A stretch of DNA of 64,000 bases from UMGS1519 sp050951005 (GCA_050951005.1 JBMNIP010000005.1:186001-250000); one strand, 5' to 3'. Shown: positions 1-8,295, numbered from the stretch's first letter. A program made the numbers and translations. The notes: generated by a model from the letters alone, not told the origin.

Positions 1-346
1 TACCGACAATGGCAACCTGAGCAATCAATCGAAAAACACACGGGGCAAGAAACCCGCAAGCGAGAGGAAACGCGGCAAGAGAAAGGAAGGGCCGTCCCAG
101 ACCATCGACGACAATGCCCATCGTTACAACCATCGGAAACGCAGTAATAGCCATACCGTAACGAAAGGGCACAAAAGTTTCGATAACCGGAATGGCAATA
201 GCCGGAACGAAGGGCGCAGATCATCCAACCGACATCATCAGCATACTGGACAATCGTCATTGAAGAAGACGAAATCCGGTAAAGGGAATCGAGCACGCTC
301 CAACAAGCGTCATTCTAGGGCTAAAGCAACCCGTCACAAGAGGTAA
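1..346 (+). CDS. C-terminal basic tail of an unidentified protein (5' end outside window)
   Basis: A frame starting at base 2 stays open from the window edge to a TAA at 344-346, about 114 codons. The peptide is extremely rich in Lys, Arg, His, Asn, Gly and Ser, with no hydrophobic core or recognisable motif. It reads as a disordered nucleic-acid-binding tail, of the kind found at the C-terminus of DEAD-box RNA helicases and other RNA-binding proteins. That comparison is inference, because no catalytic domain lies inside the window. The frame could also be open by chance, but its length without stops on the strand leading into the edge favours a real gene end. Confidence 0.5.
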   Translation, partial: TDNGNLSNQSKNTRGKKPASERKRGKRKEGPSQTIDDNAHRYNHRKRSNSHTVTKGHKSFDNRNGNSRNEGRRSSNRHHQHTGQSSLKKTKSGKGNRARSNKRHSRAKATRHKR

Positions 347-484
347 ATTGGTTCGATAGCGTGGATGAAGCTTGCGAACATGAAACCATGCGCTTGCATG
401 ACGCTGTCAACGAGAACTCGATGCATTCCTCTTCCGAGGCCTATTATTCATGCTGCAGGCACAATCAATATGGGCACCGGCTCT

Positions 485-524
485 AAAAAATAATTAAAGC
501 CAAAAGCATGGAAGCCTCTGGCCT
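485..524 (-). terminator. Rho-independent terminator of the tRNA-His/tRNA-Lys unit
   Basis: Read on the minus strand just after tRNA-Lys, AGGCCA (524-519) pairs with TGGCTT (502-497). A weaker inner stem follows, and a T-rich stretch at 495-485 comes next. No gene is seen in the rest of 347-537. Confidence 0.6.
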
Positions 525-537
525 GTTAATAACTAGA

Positions 538-613
538 TGGTGGACCGTCGGGGACTCGAACCCCGGACCTTGGGATTAAGAGTCCCCTGCTCTACCAACT
601 AAGCTAACGGTCC
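538..613 (-). tRNA. tRNA-Lys (anticodon CTT)
   Basis: The minus strand folds as a complete cloverleaf. The acceptor GGACCGT/ACGGTCC is 7 bp, the D arm and the TTCGAGT T loop are present, and the anticodon loop CTCTTAA places CTT at 34-36, decoding AAG. CCA is encoded at 540-538. It is the second gene of a tRNA-His/tRNA-Lys pair. Confidence 0.95.
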
Positions 614-716
614 AAGAAAACTATGTATTCGCTCGCCCTCATTCCGAGCGCTGTGTTATCTTAATGCACCCGCAAAGAACGCGCAAGGGGATTTTCAAAT
701 CTCCTTTTCAGCGCTA

Positions 717-794
717 TGGGGTGGGTAATCGGACTCGAACCGACGACCTCCAGAGCCACAATCTGGCGTTCTAGCCAACTGAACTATACCCACC
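717..794 (-). tRNA. tRNA-His (anticodon GTG)
   Basis: Minus-strand cloverleaf with anticodon loop TTGTGGC (GTG at 34-36). The extra 5' G at 794, opposite C73 at 720, is the tRNA-His identity base pair. CCA is encoded at 719-717. It lies about 100 bp upstream of tRNA-Lys and probably shares its transcript. Confidence 0.95.
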
Positions 795-809
795 GTAGCG
801 CAAGACGAA

Positions 810-838
810 ATACTACTGGCAATCAGAACGAAATGCAA
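810..838 (-). promoter_or_regulatory. Promoter of tRNA-His/tRNA-Lys
   Basis: On the minus strand TTGCAT (838-833) and TAGTAT (815-810) are separated by exactly 17 bp. The predicted start lies about 10 bp before the tRNA-His 5' end. Confidence 0.55.
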
Positions 839-969
839 GCCTAAAATTGCGATGATTTCTCTTTATCATTTGCTCTCCATGCGGGAATTTTCACCTTGCT
901 GAAACAGATCTCGTGGTTGAATAGAAATCGAAAACAATTGCCCTACCCTGCTTGTTCCCTTGGAGGCAC

Positions 970-3015
970 ATGGAATCATTCGAGCTTATCCTGCTGGTCG
1001 CAGCCGCCATCTTGGTTTCATCGGTCCTCGACCGGCTGATCCCGCGCATCTCGCCGCCTCTGATTCAGATCGTGTTGGGTTTTTTGATCGCCTACTTCGC
1101 AGTGTCGGCCATTCCCTTCAGCCTGAACCCTGATTACTTCCTGTTCATCTTCATCGCTCCGCTGCTGTTCCATGACGCGAAGGAGGCGGACCGCGCAGCG
1201 CTCTGGACCAATAGGAGGAAGATCATATCGCTTTCGATATTCCTGGTCTTCGCCATCATGTTGGTAGTGGGGTTCGCCTTGCACAGCTTGGTAGCCGCAA
1301 TACCCATTGCAGCAGCGCTGGCCGTCGGTGCCGCCCTTGGGCCCACCGATGCGGTTGCCGTCAGCTCCCTTAAGGGAACGATGAGAATGACCCGGAGCGA
1401 AAATGCTCTGCTCTCGGGAGAAGCGCTGATCAACGACGCATCGGGCGTTGTGGCGTTCGAATTCGCAATTCGCGCCGCGGTAACGGATAACTATGGAATC
1501 GCAGAGGGCATATTGAGCTTCCTGCTGTTGTTCTTCGGCGGGATTGTAGTGGGCGTCGTCATGGCGCTGATCATCCGCTTCATCCAAACGAAAACCACCG
1601 AGGCCGGCATCGACTCCATCACCTTCTATACGCTGCTCGACGTACTCTCGCCTTTCATCATCTATCTGGTTGCAGAGATGACGGCAACGAGCGGCATCAT
1701 CGCCGTAGTCGCGGCGGGGCTGTTCCTGGGGCATAAGCAGGACCGGCAGATCGGTCCCTCCGTCGCTCGGCTGAACATCGTCACATCGAGCGTATGGGAG
1801 CTCCTTGCCTTCGTCCTGAATGGCATCATCTTCATTATGCTGGGCATGCAGCTATGCTGGATACAGCCTCACATGAGCGGTGCCGACGCGTTGTTCGGGG
1901 GGACCGTCGGCACGTTAGTGGTCATTCTGCTGATGACGGCGGTGCTCGTCGCCATCCGATTCGCCTGGATCTTCATTATGGAGCGCTGGCACAAGAACCC
2001 GCTGACCGGTGAGCGCCCGCGTATCACCCGCAGCTTTATCCGCAGCATCCTTGCACTGACTCTCGGGGGGCCGAAGGGCGCCGTGACGCTGTCGATCATC
2101 ATGTCCATTCCCTATGTGGTTTCAAGCGGGGCATCGTTCCCCTACCGCGACCAGCTGATATTCCTGACATCGGGCATCATCCTGGTCACCTTGCTGCTTG
2201 CGAATTTCCTTCTCCCGGTGGTTTCTCCGCGCCCGAAAGAGGGAACCGAGTTCGAACGCAATGCCGAGGTGCGCGTAGACATCTTGCGATCGGTGATCCT
2301 CGGTCTCTCCGACCAGATGACCGAGCGCAATGCCGCTGCAACCCATTCGGTAATCCGCATGTACAACGACCGCATCCAGCGGATCGGCCTGGAGAACGAA
2401 TCGGAAGAGGAAGAGCAGCAACGCAAGCTGGAGCTCGAGATTGTGAAGATGCAGGAGGATTATCTGAAATCGCTGGTCGACAGCGGAGATGTCGACCCGA
2501 TGATTGGCTACCGGTACGGACGCCGCATCATGCGACGTGACCGTATCCTGACCCACCATCCCACGGGGCCCAATTGGTACTTCTTCGTCGGTGTGCGCCA
2601 TGCACGGCGCTTCTTCTATTCGGCTATCCGCTCACTGCGCGAATGGACCCCTGGAGTCGAGCATCCTGCGGACGATGCGGCACTGCGCGACTTGGAAATC
2701 CAGGTAGCGCAGTATACCCTTGAGTATCTCGACGACCTGCTGGCTGCTGGTACCTCTTCCTATCCGCCCGAATTGATTGGAGAAATGCAATCGCGCTATT
2801 CCCGCAACATCGTGACATTGCAGCATATGCATCCCTCGATTACCTTCATCACTCGTTTGGATGACAATTTGGATGAGGTCATGAGAACCGGATACCATCT
2901 GGAACTCGAGCAAATCAACAAACGCTTCGAGGAGAACGAGATCTCGCGCAGCCTTGCAAAGAAGCTCCGTGACAATGTTCACCTGATGCAGCTCGATCTC
3001 GACGACCAGGTCTAG
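970..3015 (+). CDS. Na+/H+ (cation:proton) antiporter, CPA1/NhaP type, with long cytosolic tail
   Basis: Membrane exchanger expected to swap protons for Na+ or K+ and so control internal pH and salt. The first roughly 415 residues are strongly hydrophobic, with about a dozen transmembrane helices. They carry the two CPA1 signatures GPTDAVAVSS (unwound helix) and INDASGVVAF (the Asn-Asp pair typical of electroneutral CPA1 members). The last roughly 260 residues are hydrophilic and helical, presumably a cytosolic regulatory domain. The ATG at 970 is preferred over an in-frame TTG at 952 because GGAGG lies directly upstream (962-966), although the 3-nt spacing is short. The product is 681 aa. 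It is monocistronic and convergent with the fix operon; the transported ion cannot be told from sequence. Confidence 0.9.
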   Translation: MESFELILLVAAAILVSSVLDRLIPRISPPLIQIVLGFLIAYFAVSAIPFSLNPDYFLFIFIAPLLFHDAKEADRAALWTNRRKIISLSIFLVFAIMLVVGFALHSLVAAIPIAAALAVGAALGPTDAVAVSSLKGTMRMTRSENALLSGEALINDASGVVAFEFAIRAAVTDNYGIAEGILSFLLLFFGGIVVGVVMALIIRFIQTKTTEAGIDSITFYTLLDVLSPFIIYLVAEMTATSGIIAVVAAGLFLGHKQDRQIGPSVARLNIVTSSVWELLAFVLNGIIFIMLGMQLCWIQPHMSGADALFGGTVGTLVVILLMTAVLVAIRFAWIFIMERWHKNPLTGERPRITRSFIRSILALTLGGPKGAVTLSIIMSIPYVVSSGASFPYRDQLIFLTSGIILVTLLLANFLLPVVSPRPKEGTEFERNAEVRVDILRSVILGLSDQMTERNAAATHSVIRMYNDRIQRIGLENESEEEEQQRKLELEIVKMQEDYLKSLVDSGDVDPMIGYRYGRRIMRRDRILTHHPTGPNWYFFVGVRHARRFFYSAIRSLREWTPGVEHPADDAALRDLEIQVAQYTLEYLDDLLAAGTSSYPPELIGEMQSRYSRNIVTLQHMHPSITFITRLDDNLDEVMRTGYHLELEQINKRFEENEISRSLAKKLRDNVHLMQLDLDDQV

Positions 3016-3060
3016 CAATCGGCAAGGCTGCGACGGAGCCGATGACGAGTCGTCGGTCCA

Positions 3061-3095
3061 CCAAGAAAAAGGGACCCTGCGAAAGCAAGGTCCCT
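3061..3095 (-). terminator. Terminator of the fixABCX operon
   Basis: The minus strand forms AGGGACC/GGTCCCT with one A-C mismatch, then a TGC/GCA extension closed on a tetraloop. TTTTTCTT follows. It lies 30 bp after the fixX stop and separates fixX from the convergent antiporter gene. Confidence 0.85.
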
Positions 3096-3124
3096 GAGGC
3101 TCGAAAGGTATCCGAGCGGTCTGC

Positions 3125-3439
3125 TTAGCCGTACAGATACTGTACGCCGGAGCCGCCTTCGACGCCCATAATCGGGAACGACCACTTCTTCAGAATCGTA
3201 TCGCCGCACAGGACACGGCAGGTGCCGCATTCCAGGCAGCCTGCGTAATCGAAGGTCTTCTCGCCGGTATCCTTGTCGACCTTGTACAAGCCGGCAGGGC
3301 ATGCCAGAACGAGCTTACGGAACTCGGAATCCTCCGGGTTCTCCTTCAGCTCGATATGGGGATACTCTTCATTGACGTTGAACTTGTTCAGAGCCAGTTT
3401 CTCGTCAACGTTTACCGTGAATTCGGGAAAGTTACTCAT
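3125..3439 (-). CDS. fixX: Ferredoxin-like electron carrier FixX
   Basis: 104-aa iron-sulfur protein that passes electrons between ETF (FixAB) and the FixC flavoprotein. It corresponds to the iron-sulfur domain of ETF:quinone oxidoreductase. Cysteines are arranged as LACPAG in the middle and GCLECGTCRVLC near the C-terminus, the pattern of FixX 4Fe-4S proteins. The length matches the family (about 95-105 aa). Its ATG overlaps the fixC stop by 4 nt, indicating translational coupling. It is the last gene of the operon and is followed by a strong terminator. Confidence 0.93.
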   Translation of the reverse strand: MSNFPEFTVNVDEKLALNKFNVNEEYPHIELKENPEDSEFRKLVLACPAGLYKVDKDTGEKTFDYAGCLECGTCRVLCGDTILKKWSFPIMGVEGGSGVQYLYG

Positions 3440-4779
3440 AGTGCCTTCATCGCCTTCCTAGCAAGCTTAAACAGGCTCCACACGCCGCCAAGCTCCTTGA
3501 TGACCGGCTTGACCTTCTGCTTGATCGGAGTCTCACCCGTACCATCGACAATATAGAGCTTCTTGAACAGGTTCATGACCGCATCGGAGATCTGGTTGTT
3601 CCACAGCAGGTCGAGGTCGTTCTCCATGAAGGCCGGGAAGTTCTGGAAGTTCTTGAGGTCGGTGGTGATGTAGCTGTTGTCCAGGTTCGTCTTGTAGGAA
3701 GACAGGCCCGCCTCTGAGAAATCGTCGGCATCGAGCGCCTTGGCAACTGCCTGGCCGGCCAGTTGGCCGGAGGTAACCGCCAGGTCCATGCCGCGGACCG
3801 AATAACCGGAGTTGATGCACATGCCGGCTGCATCGCCGCATACAACGACGCCGTTGCCGACCAGCTTGATGCCCTGCATCATGTTGTAGCCGCCTTCGGG
3901 AACCAGGTGGCCGGAGTACTCGACGGTCTTCCCGCCCTTCAGAAGCGGCTTGATCTCAGCGCGCTCCTTGAAGTTCTCGAGTTCCTGGTACACCGGGATG
4001 TTGCCCTGGACCAAACCGGCCAGCGGGACAACCATGCAGATGGAGATGGAGTCCTCGTTGGTGTACAGCGCAAGGCCGCCCGGCTTGCCGTCAGTCAGCT
4101 CGCCGGCGAACATCCATGCAGCGCCTTCGCCCGGATTCAGGTTGAAACGATCCTCGATGGTCTCGGCATCAAGCTCGATGACCTCTTTTGCGCCGACCGC
4201 CATATCAGACGGAGAAGGAGCGCTCTTGGTGGTCATGCCTGCCTTCTGGATGAGCAGGGAGTTCGCACCGTCGCAAAGCAGCACGACCTTCGCGTGCATC
4301 TCCTCACGGGTGCCATCCTCTTCCTTGCCAACAGCGATACCGTTGATGAAGCCGTCCTCGCCTTTGAGGACATCCTCAACCGGCATGCCGCACATGATCT
4401 CGACGCCCATGTCCTCGCACTTCTCGGCCATCCACTGGTCGAAGGGTGCGCGCAGAATGGAATAGGATTCCTGGCCATCCTTGCTGTAGTCAGGAGAGGT
4501 AGTGTCGATAGTGAACAGGCTGTCATGGTTCATGAGCGAGAGCTTCTCATGAGCGATCTTGCGCTGGAAGGGAGCGTCTTCAAGCTCGTCACCGAAGACC
4601 TTCCTCAGCGAGTGGGCGTACACACGGCCGCCCGTCATATTCTTTGCGCCGCAGTATTCGCCACGTTCCATAACCAGAACGGACTTCTCAGCCTTAGCAA
4701 GCTCATAGGCAGCTACGAGGCCGGACATACCGCCGCCGACAACAATAGCGTCAAAATCGTATTCGATTTCTTCAGCCAT
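3436..4779 (-). CDS. fixC: FAD-dependent oxidoreductase FixC (ETF-quinone oxidoreductase family)
   Basis: 447-aa flavoprotein that, with FixX, takes electrons from the FixAB flavoprotein. The N-terminus carries the dinucleotide-binding signature VGGGMSGLVAAYEL followed by the acidic strand end MERG. The GDAAG motif near residue 325 contacts FAD. The family includes ETF-QO and E. coli FixC (about 430 aa). In E. coli FixABCX serves crotonobetaine reduction, and in some anaerobes it performs electron bifurcation; which applies here cannot be told. It is separated from fixB by an 87-bp gap holding a perfect hairpin, and its stop overlaps fixX. Confidence 0.92.
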   Translation of the reverse strand: MAEEIEYDFDAIVVGGGMSGLVAAYELAKAEKSVLVMERGEYCGAKNMTGGRVYAHSLRKVFGDELEDAPFQRKIAHEKLSLMNHDSLFTIDTTSPDYSKDGQESYSILRAPFDQWMAEKCEDMGVEIMCGMPVEDVLKGEDGFINGIAVGKEEDGTREEMHAKVVLLCDGANSLLIQKAGMTTKSAPSPSDMAVGAKEVIELDAETIEDRFNLNPGEGAAWMFAGELTDGKPGGLALYTNEDSISICMVVPLAGLVQGNIPVYQELENFKERAEIKPLLKGGKTVEYSGHLVPEGGYNMMQGIKLVGNGVVVCGDAAGMCINSGYSVRGMDLAVTSGQLAGQAVAKALDADDFSEAGLSSYKTNLDNSYITTDLKNFQNFPAFMENDLDLLWNNQISDAVMNLFKKLYIVDGTGETPIKQKVKPVIKELGGVWSLFKLARKAMKAL

Positions 4780-4807
4780 GTGTCCCCCTTTCGTAACCCA
4801 AACAAAA

Positions 4808-4840
4808 CAATGCGCAGTTTATACCACAAACTGCGCATTG
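4808..4840. repeat. Perfect 13-bp inverted repeat between fixB and fixC
   Basis: Arms CAATGCGCAGTTT (4808-4820) and AAACTGCGCATTG (4828-4840) flank a 7-nt loop. There is no T-run after it on the minus strand, so it is unlikely to be a full terminator. Position inside the operon suggests an RNA-stability or expression-ratio element. Confidence 0.8.
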
Positions 4841-4866
4841 CCAATGACAAGCCCTTAAACGGGCAT

Positions 4867-5757
4867 TTAACCAAGCTTCGCGGTCAGCTCAGGCAGGACT
4901 TTGGTCAGGTCAGCGACCAGACCGTAATCGCACTGCTTGAAGATCGGAGCATTCTGATCCTTGTTGATGGCGAAGATGGTGTCGGAATCCTGGCAGCCGA
5001 CCATGTGCTGCATCTGGCCGGAGATGCCGACGGCAACATAGGCCTTCGGAGAGCACTGGACGCCGGAGACGCCGACGTACAGGTTGCGCGGCATCCAGCC
5101 CAGGTTCTCGGCAACAGGACGGGAGCAGCCGACATCGGCACCCAGCTTGGCAGCCAGGTCCTTAGCCAGGTCGAGCTGGCTCTCCTCGGAGAAGCCGCGG
5201 CCGACGGAGACGATGACATCGGACTTGGTCAGGTCAGCGCCCTCGACCGGGACATCCTTCGTGGACTTCAGGACCAGCGCCTTGGCCGGAGCAACATAGG
5301 CAACTGTCTCGACGTCGTCGGTGCCGGAAGCGGCAGCGTCGCCGAAGCAGGCGCCGTTGGTGGTGTAGAACTTGACGCCGGAGGTAGCCGTCTGCTTCTT
5401 GGCAGCCAGACCGCCGAAGTACATGTTGGTGGCAACGTCACCCTCAAGAGCGGTGATGTTGGCGATGACGGAGGCGCCTGCCTTGGCAGCCAGCTTGCCG
5501 GCGATGGTCTTCATATGAGGCGTGGGCTCGACCAAGACGACATCCGGGGAAACGGTGTCGAAGACACCCTGGATGGCATCGTAGGCGTTGTCAGCCGGAG
5601 CGTCGGCCGGGACCTCGACCTGATAAGCCTTGTCGGCAACGCCGGTCTCGGCGGTTCCGACGGTTACGAGGACAACCTCGTCGGCGATGGTACGGGCGCC
5701 AGCAGCGAGAACGCGCTGAGCGTCAGCAGTTTCTGCGAGAACAAATGCTTTAGCCAT
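4867..5757 (-). CDS. fixB: Electron transfer flavoprotein alpha subunit FixB
   Basis: 296-aa FAD-binding ETF subunit that pairs with FixA. The C-terminal half holds the conserved ETF-alpha FAD region: SVGRGFSEE, then GADVGCSRPVAENLGW, then VAVGISGQMQH, matching the usual GRG, GxSRP and GISGxxQH elements. The N-terminal half is the Rossmann-like domain. Length agrees with the family (about 310 aa). It follows fixA by 16 bp with AGAGGAC just upstream of the ATG. It accepts electrons from the acyl-CoA dehydrogenase side or delivers them to it, depending on the direction of the pathway. Confidence 0.94.
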   Translation of the reverse strand: MAKAFVLAETADAQRVLAAGARTIADEVVLVTVGTAETGVADKAYQVEVPADAPADNAYDAIQGVFDTVSPDVVLVEPTPHMKTIAGKLAAKAGASVIANITALEGDVATNMYFGGLAAKKQTATSGVKFYTTNGACFGDAAASGTDDVETVAYVAPAKALVLKSTKDVPVEGADLTKSDVIVSVGRGFSEESQLDLAKDLAAKLGADVGCSRPVAENLGWMPRNLYVGVSGVQCSPKAYVAVGISGQMQHMVGCQDSDTIFAINKDQNAPIFKQCDYGLVADLTKVLPELTAKLG

Positions 5758-5773
5758 TGATAAACGTCCTCTC

Positions 5774-6523
5774 TTAGCGAATAGCGGCGGTCAGAGCCTC
5801 GACGAACTTGTCGAGGTCGTCTTCGGTGTAGATTTCCTGCTTGCGCGGAGCCATCTCCGGAGCCTTGATCTCGTCAACGGAAACGGCCAGCTCGGGATCG
5901 CCGTCCAGCGGGCCGACGTTCGCGGGCTTCTTGCCGGCAGCCATGATGTCCTTCATGCCGGTGATGCGCGGCTGAGCAACCTCGGGGCTGACGGAAATAA
6001 CAGCAGGCAGCGGAACCTCGATCTCCTCGACCGTGGTGTCCAGCGTGCGCTCGACAACCAGCTTGTCGCCGTCTGGGGTGATCTTGGTGACCTTATTCAC
6101 GACAGGCATGTCGAGCAGGGCAGCCAGCTGGACGTCAACGGCACCGGCGAACATGTCGGCAGAACCGTCGCCGCAGATGATGACATCGACGTCACCGATC
6201 TTGTTGACCTGATCGGCCAGCACCTTGGCAGTAGCCAGGGAGTCGGCGGTAGCCAGCTTCTCGTCGGCAACCATGAACAGCTCTTCGGGGCCACGGGCCA
6301 GGATGTCCTTCTGGACCTTCTTGGTCGCGCCACCCTCGTAAGAGGCGGACATGGCAACCAGGTTGCCGTCGGTGGCGGCGGCCAGCTGGGCACCTGCCTC
6401 GATGGCGTTCAGATCGTAGGTGCTGATCTTCTCCTTGGCCTTGCTGGCGTCCAAAGTACGGTCAGCGGCGACTTTGATCGACTCGTCGTCGGGGACAACT
6501 TTGATTGCTGCAACAATCTTCAT
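5774..6523 (-). CDS. fixA: Electron transfer flavoprotein beta subunit FixA
   Basis: 249-aa ETF-beta subunit. It opens with the family start MKIVAAIKVVPDD and has the internal ICGDGSADMFAGAVDVQLAALL stretch in two parts: ICGDGSAD for nucleotide binding and the helix around DVQLAALLD. The C-terminal region MKDIMAAGKKP is the ETF-beta signature. It has its own upstream regulatory region, with a Crp-type site and a -10 in the 117-bp gap after caiA. The fix genes can therefore be driven both from the caiA promoter and separately. The ATG is chosen for the GAGGA six bases upstream. Confidence 0.94.
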   Translation of the reverse strand: MKIVAAIKVVPDDESIKVAADRTLDASKAKEKISTYDLNAIEAGAQLAAATDGNLVAMSASYEGGATKKVQKDILARGPEELFMVADEKLATADSLATAKVLADQVNKIGDVDVIICGDGSADMFAGAVDVQLAALLDMPVVNKVTKITPDGDKLVVERTLDTTVEEIEVPLPAVISVSPEVAQPRITGMKDIMAAGKKPANVGPLDGDPELAVSVDEIKAPEMAPRKQEIYTEDDLDKFVEALTAAIR

Positions 6524-6563
6524 ATGAATCCTCGTTCCTCAAACTTGGATAACAGACTTTCCC

Positions 6564-6606
6564 ATAATAACCTAAGCACACGATGATGTACGTGATTTTG
6601 GTCACA
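6564..6606 (-). promoter_or_regulatory. Crp/Fnr-family class II promoter in front of fixA
   Basis: On the minus strand TGTGACCAAAATCACG (6606-6591) matches the Crp consensus TGTGA-N6-TCACA at 9 of 10 defined positions. A -10 hexamer TATTAT lies at 6569-6564. With a start near 6557 the site is centred at about -41.5, the class II activator position. Which regulator binds cannot be told from sequence. Confidence 0.6.
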
Positions 6607-6640
6607 TAATCACTGCGAATTTAGAAATATCTGTTTCTAT

Positions 6641-7795
6641 TTACTGGCGATACTTCTTGACGATCTCGCGACCAGCGATGTAGGACATGACCTCGACCGC
6701 GCCGCCGGCAAATTCGTTGCCGCGCAGGTCGCGCCAGATGCGGCCGATGCGGACCTCGTTGGTGTAGCCGATGCCGCCGTACAGGCTCATGCAGATATCG
6801 GCAACCTTCGTGCAGCCCTTGGTGGCATAACGCTTCAGCAGCGCAACCTCAGAACGGATGGACTGGCCGTTGTCCAGCATCCACAGGCACTTATACAGGT
6901 AGGTACGCGTCATCTCGAGGATGGTCTCGGCGTCGACCAGCAGATCGCGGACCAGCGGATTCGTGGCCAGGGGCTTGCCGAAGACATTGCGCTCGGAGAC
7001 GTAATTGGCGGCGTCGTCCATAGCGGCCTGAGCCTCGCCCAGACCCTGGGCAACAACCAGGCAGCGCTCGAACTCGAAGTTCTTCATCAGCAGATAGAAG
7101 CCCTTGCCGGCCTCACCGACGCGATTGGCCTCGGTCAGCTTGACATTATCCAGGAACAGATCGGTGAAGGCGATTGCCTGCTGGCCGACCTTGTCCAGCA
7201 AACCGACGGAAACGCCTTCGGAATTGGCCGGAACCAGCCACATAGAGTAGTTCTTATTCTCATAAGCCGGATCCTCATCCTTGGCGATGATAAGGAAGAA
7301 CTTGGCAACCGCACCATTGGTAACCCAGGTCTTCTGGCCGTTCATCACATAGGTGCCGTCTGCCTGCTTCTTGACAACGGTGGTCATACCGTTGTTGTCG
7401 GAGCCGGCGGCCGGCTCGGAGATACCCAGAGCAGCAGCGCAGCCGCCTTCTTTCATATAGGTATCGACGATCATCTGAGCCTGCTCTTCGGTACCGAAGT
7501 CGGCGATGTCCTTCATGGCAAGCATGGCGGTCATGAACGGGGTCATGCAGCCGGTCTTGTGATAGAGCTCTTCGGTCATCAGGCCGAGCGTCAGATAGTC
7601 GGTGTCGATGCCGCCAACGGACTCGGGAAGACCCATAACGCCGAAGCCAGCGTCACGATAGGCGTCGGTGATCTCGTCGGGGCATGCATGGTTGTCATAC
7701 ATAGCCTTGATGGTGTCCTCATCAAAGTAGCGCTCGGCGAATTCGTCGATGCTCTCAAGCAGAAGTTCCTGCTCGTCGGTCAAGCTGAAGTCCAT
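6641..7795 (-). CDS. Acyl-CoA dehydrogenase-family enzyme, CaiA-like (probable enoyl-CoA reductase)
   Basis: 384-aa acyl-CoA dehydrogenase fold with N-terminal helical domain, middle beta domain (ISEPAAGSD flavin loop at about 130) and C-terminal helical domain (YGGIGYTNEVRIGRIWRDLR in part: YGGIGYTNE, then RIWRDLR). The usual catalytic Glu of the EGT motif is absent, the site reading FAGGAVEV. CaiA (crotonobetainyl-CoA reductase) likewise has a Gly-Gly there, and both start MDF.L.DEQEL. Upstream position to fixABCX repeats the cai-fix association of enterobacteria. It is probably a reductase fed by FixABCX; the substrate is unknown and no caiB, caiC or caiT is in the window. GGAGAG supports the start. 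Confidence 0.82.
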   Translation of the reverse strand: MDFSLTDEQELLLESIDEFAERYFDEDTIKAMYDNHACPDEITDAYRDAGFGVMGLPESVGGIDTDYLTLGLMTEELYHKTGCMTPFMTAMLAMKDIADFGTEEQAQMIVDTYMKEGGCAAALGISEPAAGSDNNGMTTVVKKQADGTYVMNGQKTWVTNGAVAKFFLIIAKDEDPAYENKNYSMWLVPANSEGVSVGLLDKVGQQAIAFTDLFLDNVKLTEANRVGEAGKGFYLLMKNFEFERCLVVAQGLGEAQAAMDDAANYVSERNVFGKPLATNPLVRDLLVDAETILEMTRTYLYKCLWMLDNGQSIRSEVALLKRYATKGCTKVADICMSLYGGIGYTNEVRIGRIWRDLRGNEFAGGAVEVMSYIAGREIVKKYRQ

Positions 7796-7821
7796 ATTCT
7801 CTCCTTCGTCTTTCCTTTTGC

Positions 7822-7862
7822 TTCACCTAACGTGAAACGGTGAAACTGCGCAGCAAATTATA
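7822..7862 (-). promoter_or_regulatory. Extended -10 promoter with downstream palindrome before the caiA-like gene
   Basis: On the minus strand TGATATAAT gives a perfect -10 (7862-7857) with the TGn extension and no clear -35. Directly downstream the palindrome TTCAC-N5-GTGAA (7822-7836) lies within a larger TTCACC-N11-GGTGAA (7822-7844). Both sit in the early transcribed region, a typical repressor position. Confidence 0.6.
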
Positions 7863-8241
7863 TCAGCCGAACGCCTATCCGAAGCAGATTATTCTGCCAA
7901 CGACGCCGCCGCTCAGCAGCTGTTAAGCTCCAGATTTCTTCATTGGAACAAAAGTTGCGGCGTCGGTTTCCAAGCCTTGGATCCATCGGCTATTCGCTCC
8001 ATGAAGAGCGCTCTAGCTGGGGATTTGCCGTATTTCTGAAAATATTTTTGAAAATTATTAATACGGGTGAATTCCAATGATTCGATCTATATTTCCCAAA
8101 ATCCCCTAACAAATATCATGAATTGATTGTTACCCATTTTCGTGATATTGCCCGTTTCTGAGCGGACGTTTTTTCACGTGAATGGGGAAATATTCTTGCG
8201 GGCAGAAACCGAAATCGGTCAAGAGACCTGATTTATTGGAA
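7863..8241. other. Non-coding AT-rich spacer between argS terminator and caiA promoter
   Basis: No credible ORF was found. The stretch is markedly AT-rich around 8035-8160. It contains an inverted repeat, AATATCATGA (8112-8121) with TCGTGATATT (8140-8149, one T-G pair), and a perfect palindrome TTCACGTGAA (8173-8182). The latter reuses the TTCAC/GTGAA halves of the caiA-promoter element. Confidence 0.5.
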
Positions 8242-8269
8242 TAAAAAAGCGCCCGGGAATCCCAGGCGC
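8242..8269 (-). terminator. Terminator of argS
   Basis: Minus-strand stem GCGCCTGGG/CCCGGGCGC (one T-G pair) with a 3-nt loop, followed by TTTTTTATT, 26 bp after the argS stop. Confidence 0.9.
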
Positions 8270-8295
8270 ATCGACAAGTACAACACTCGGAACTG

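Noticed and set aside
3763..5760. 665-codon plus-strand frame opposite fixC and fixB
   Set aside because: Shadow of the fix genes; the peptide is Asp/Gly/Leu rich without family features.
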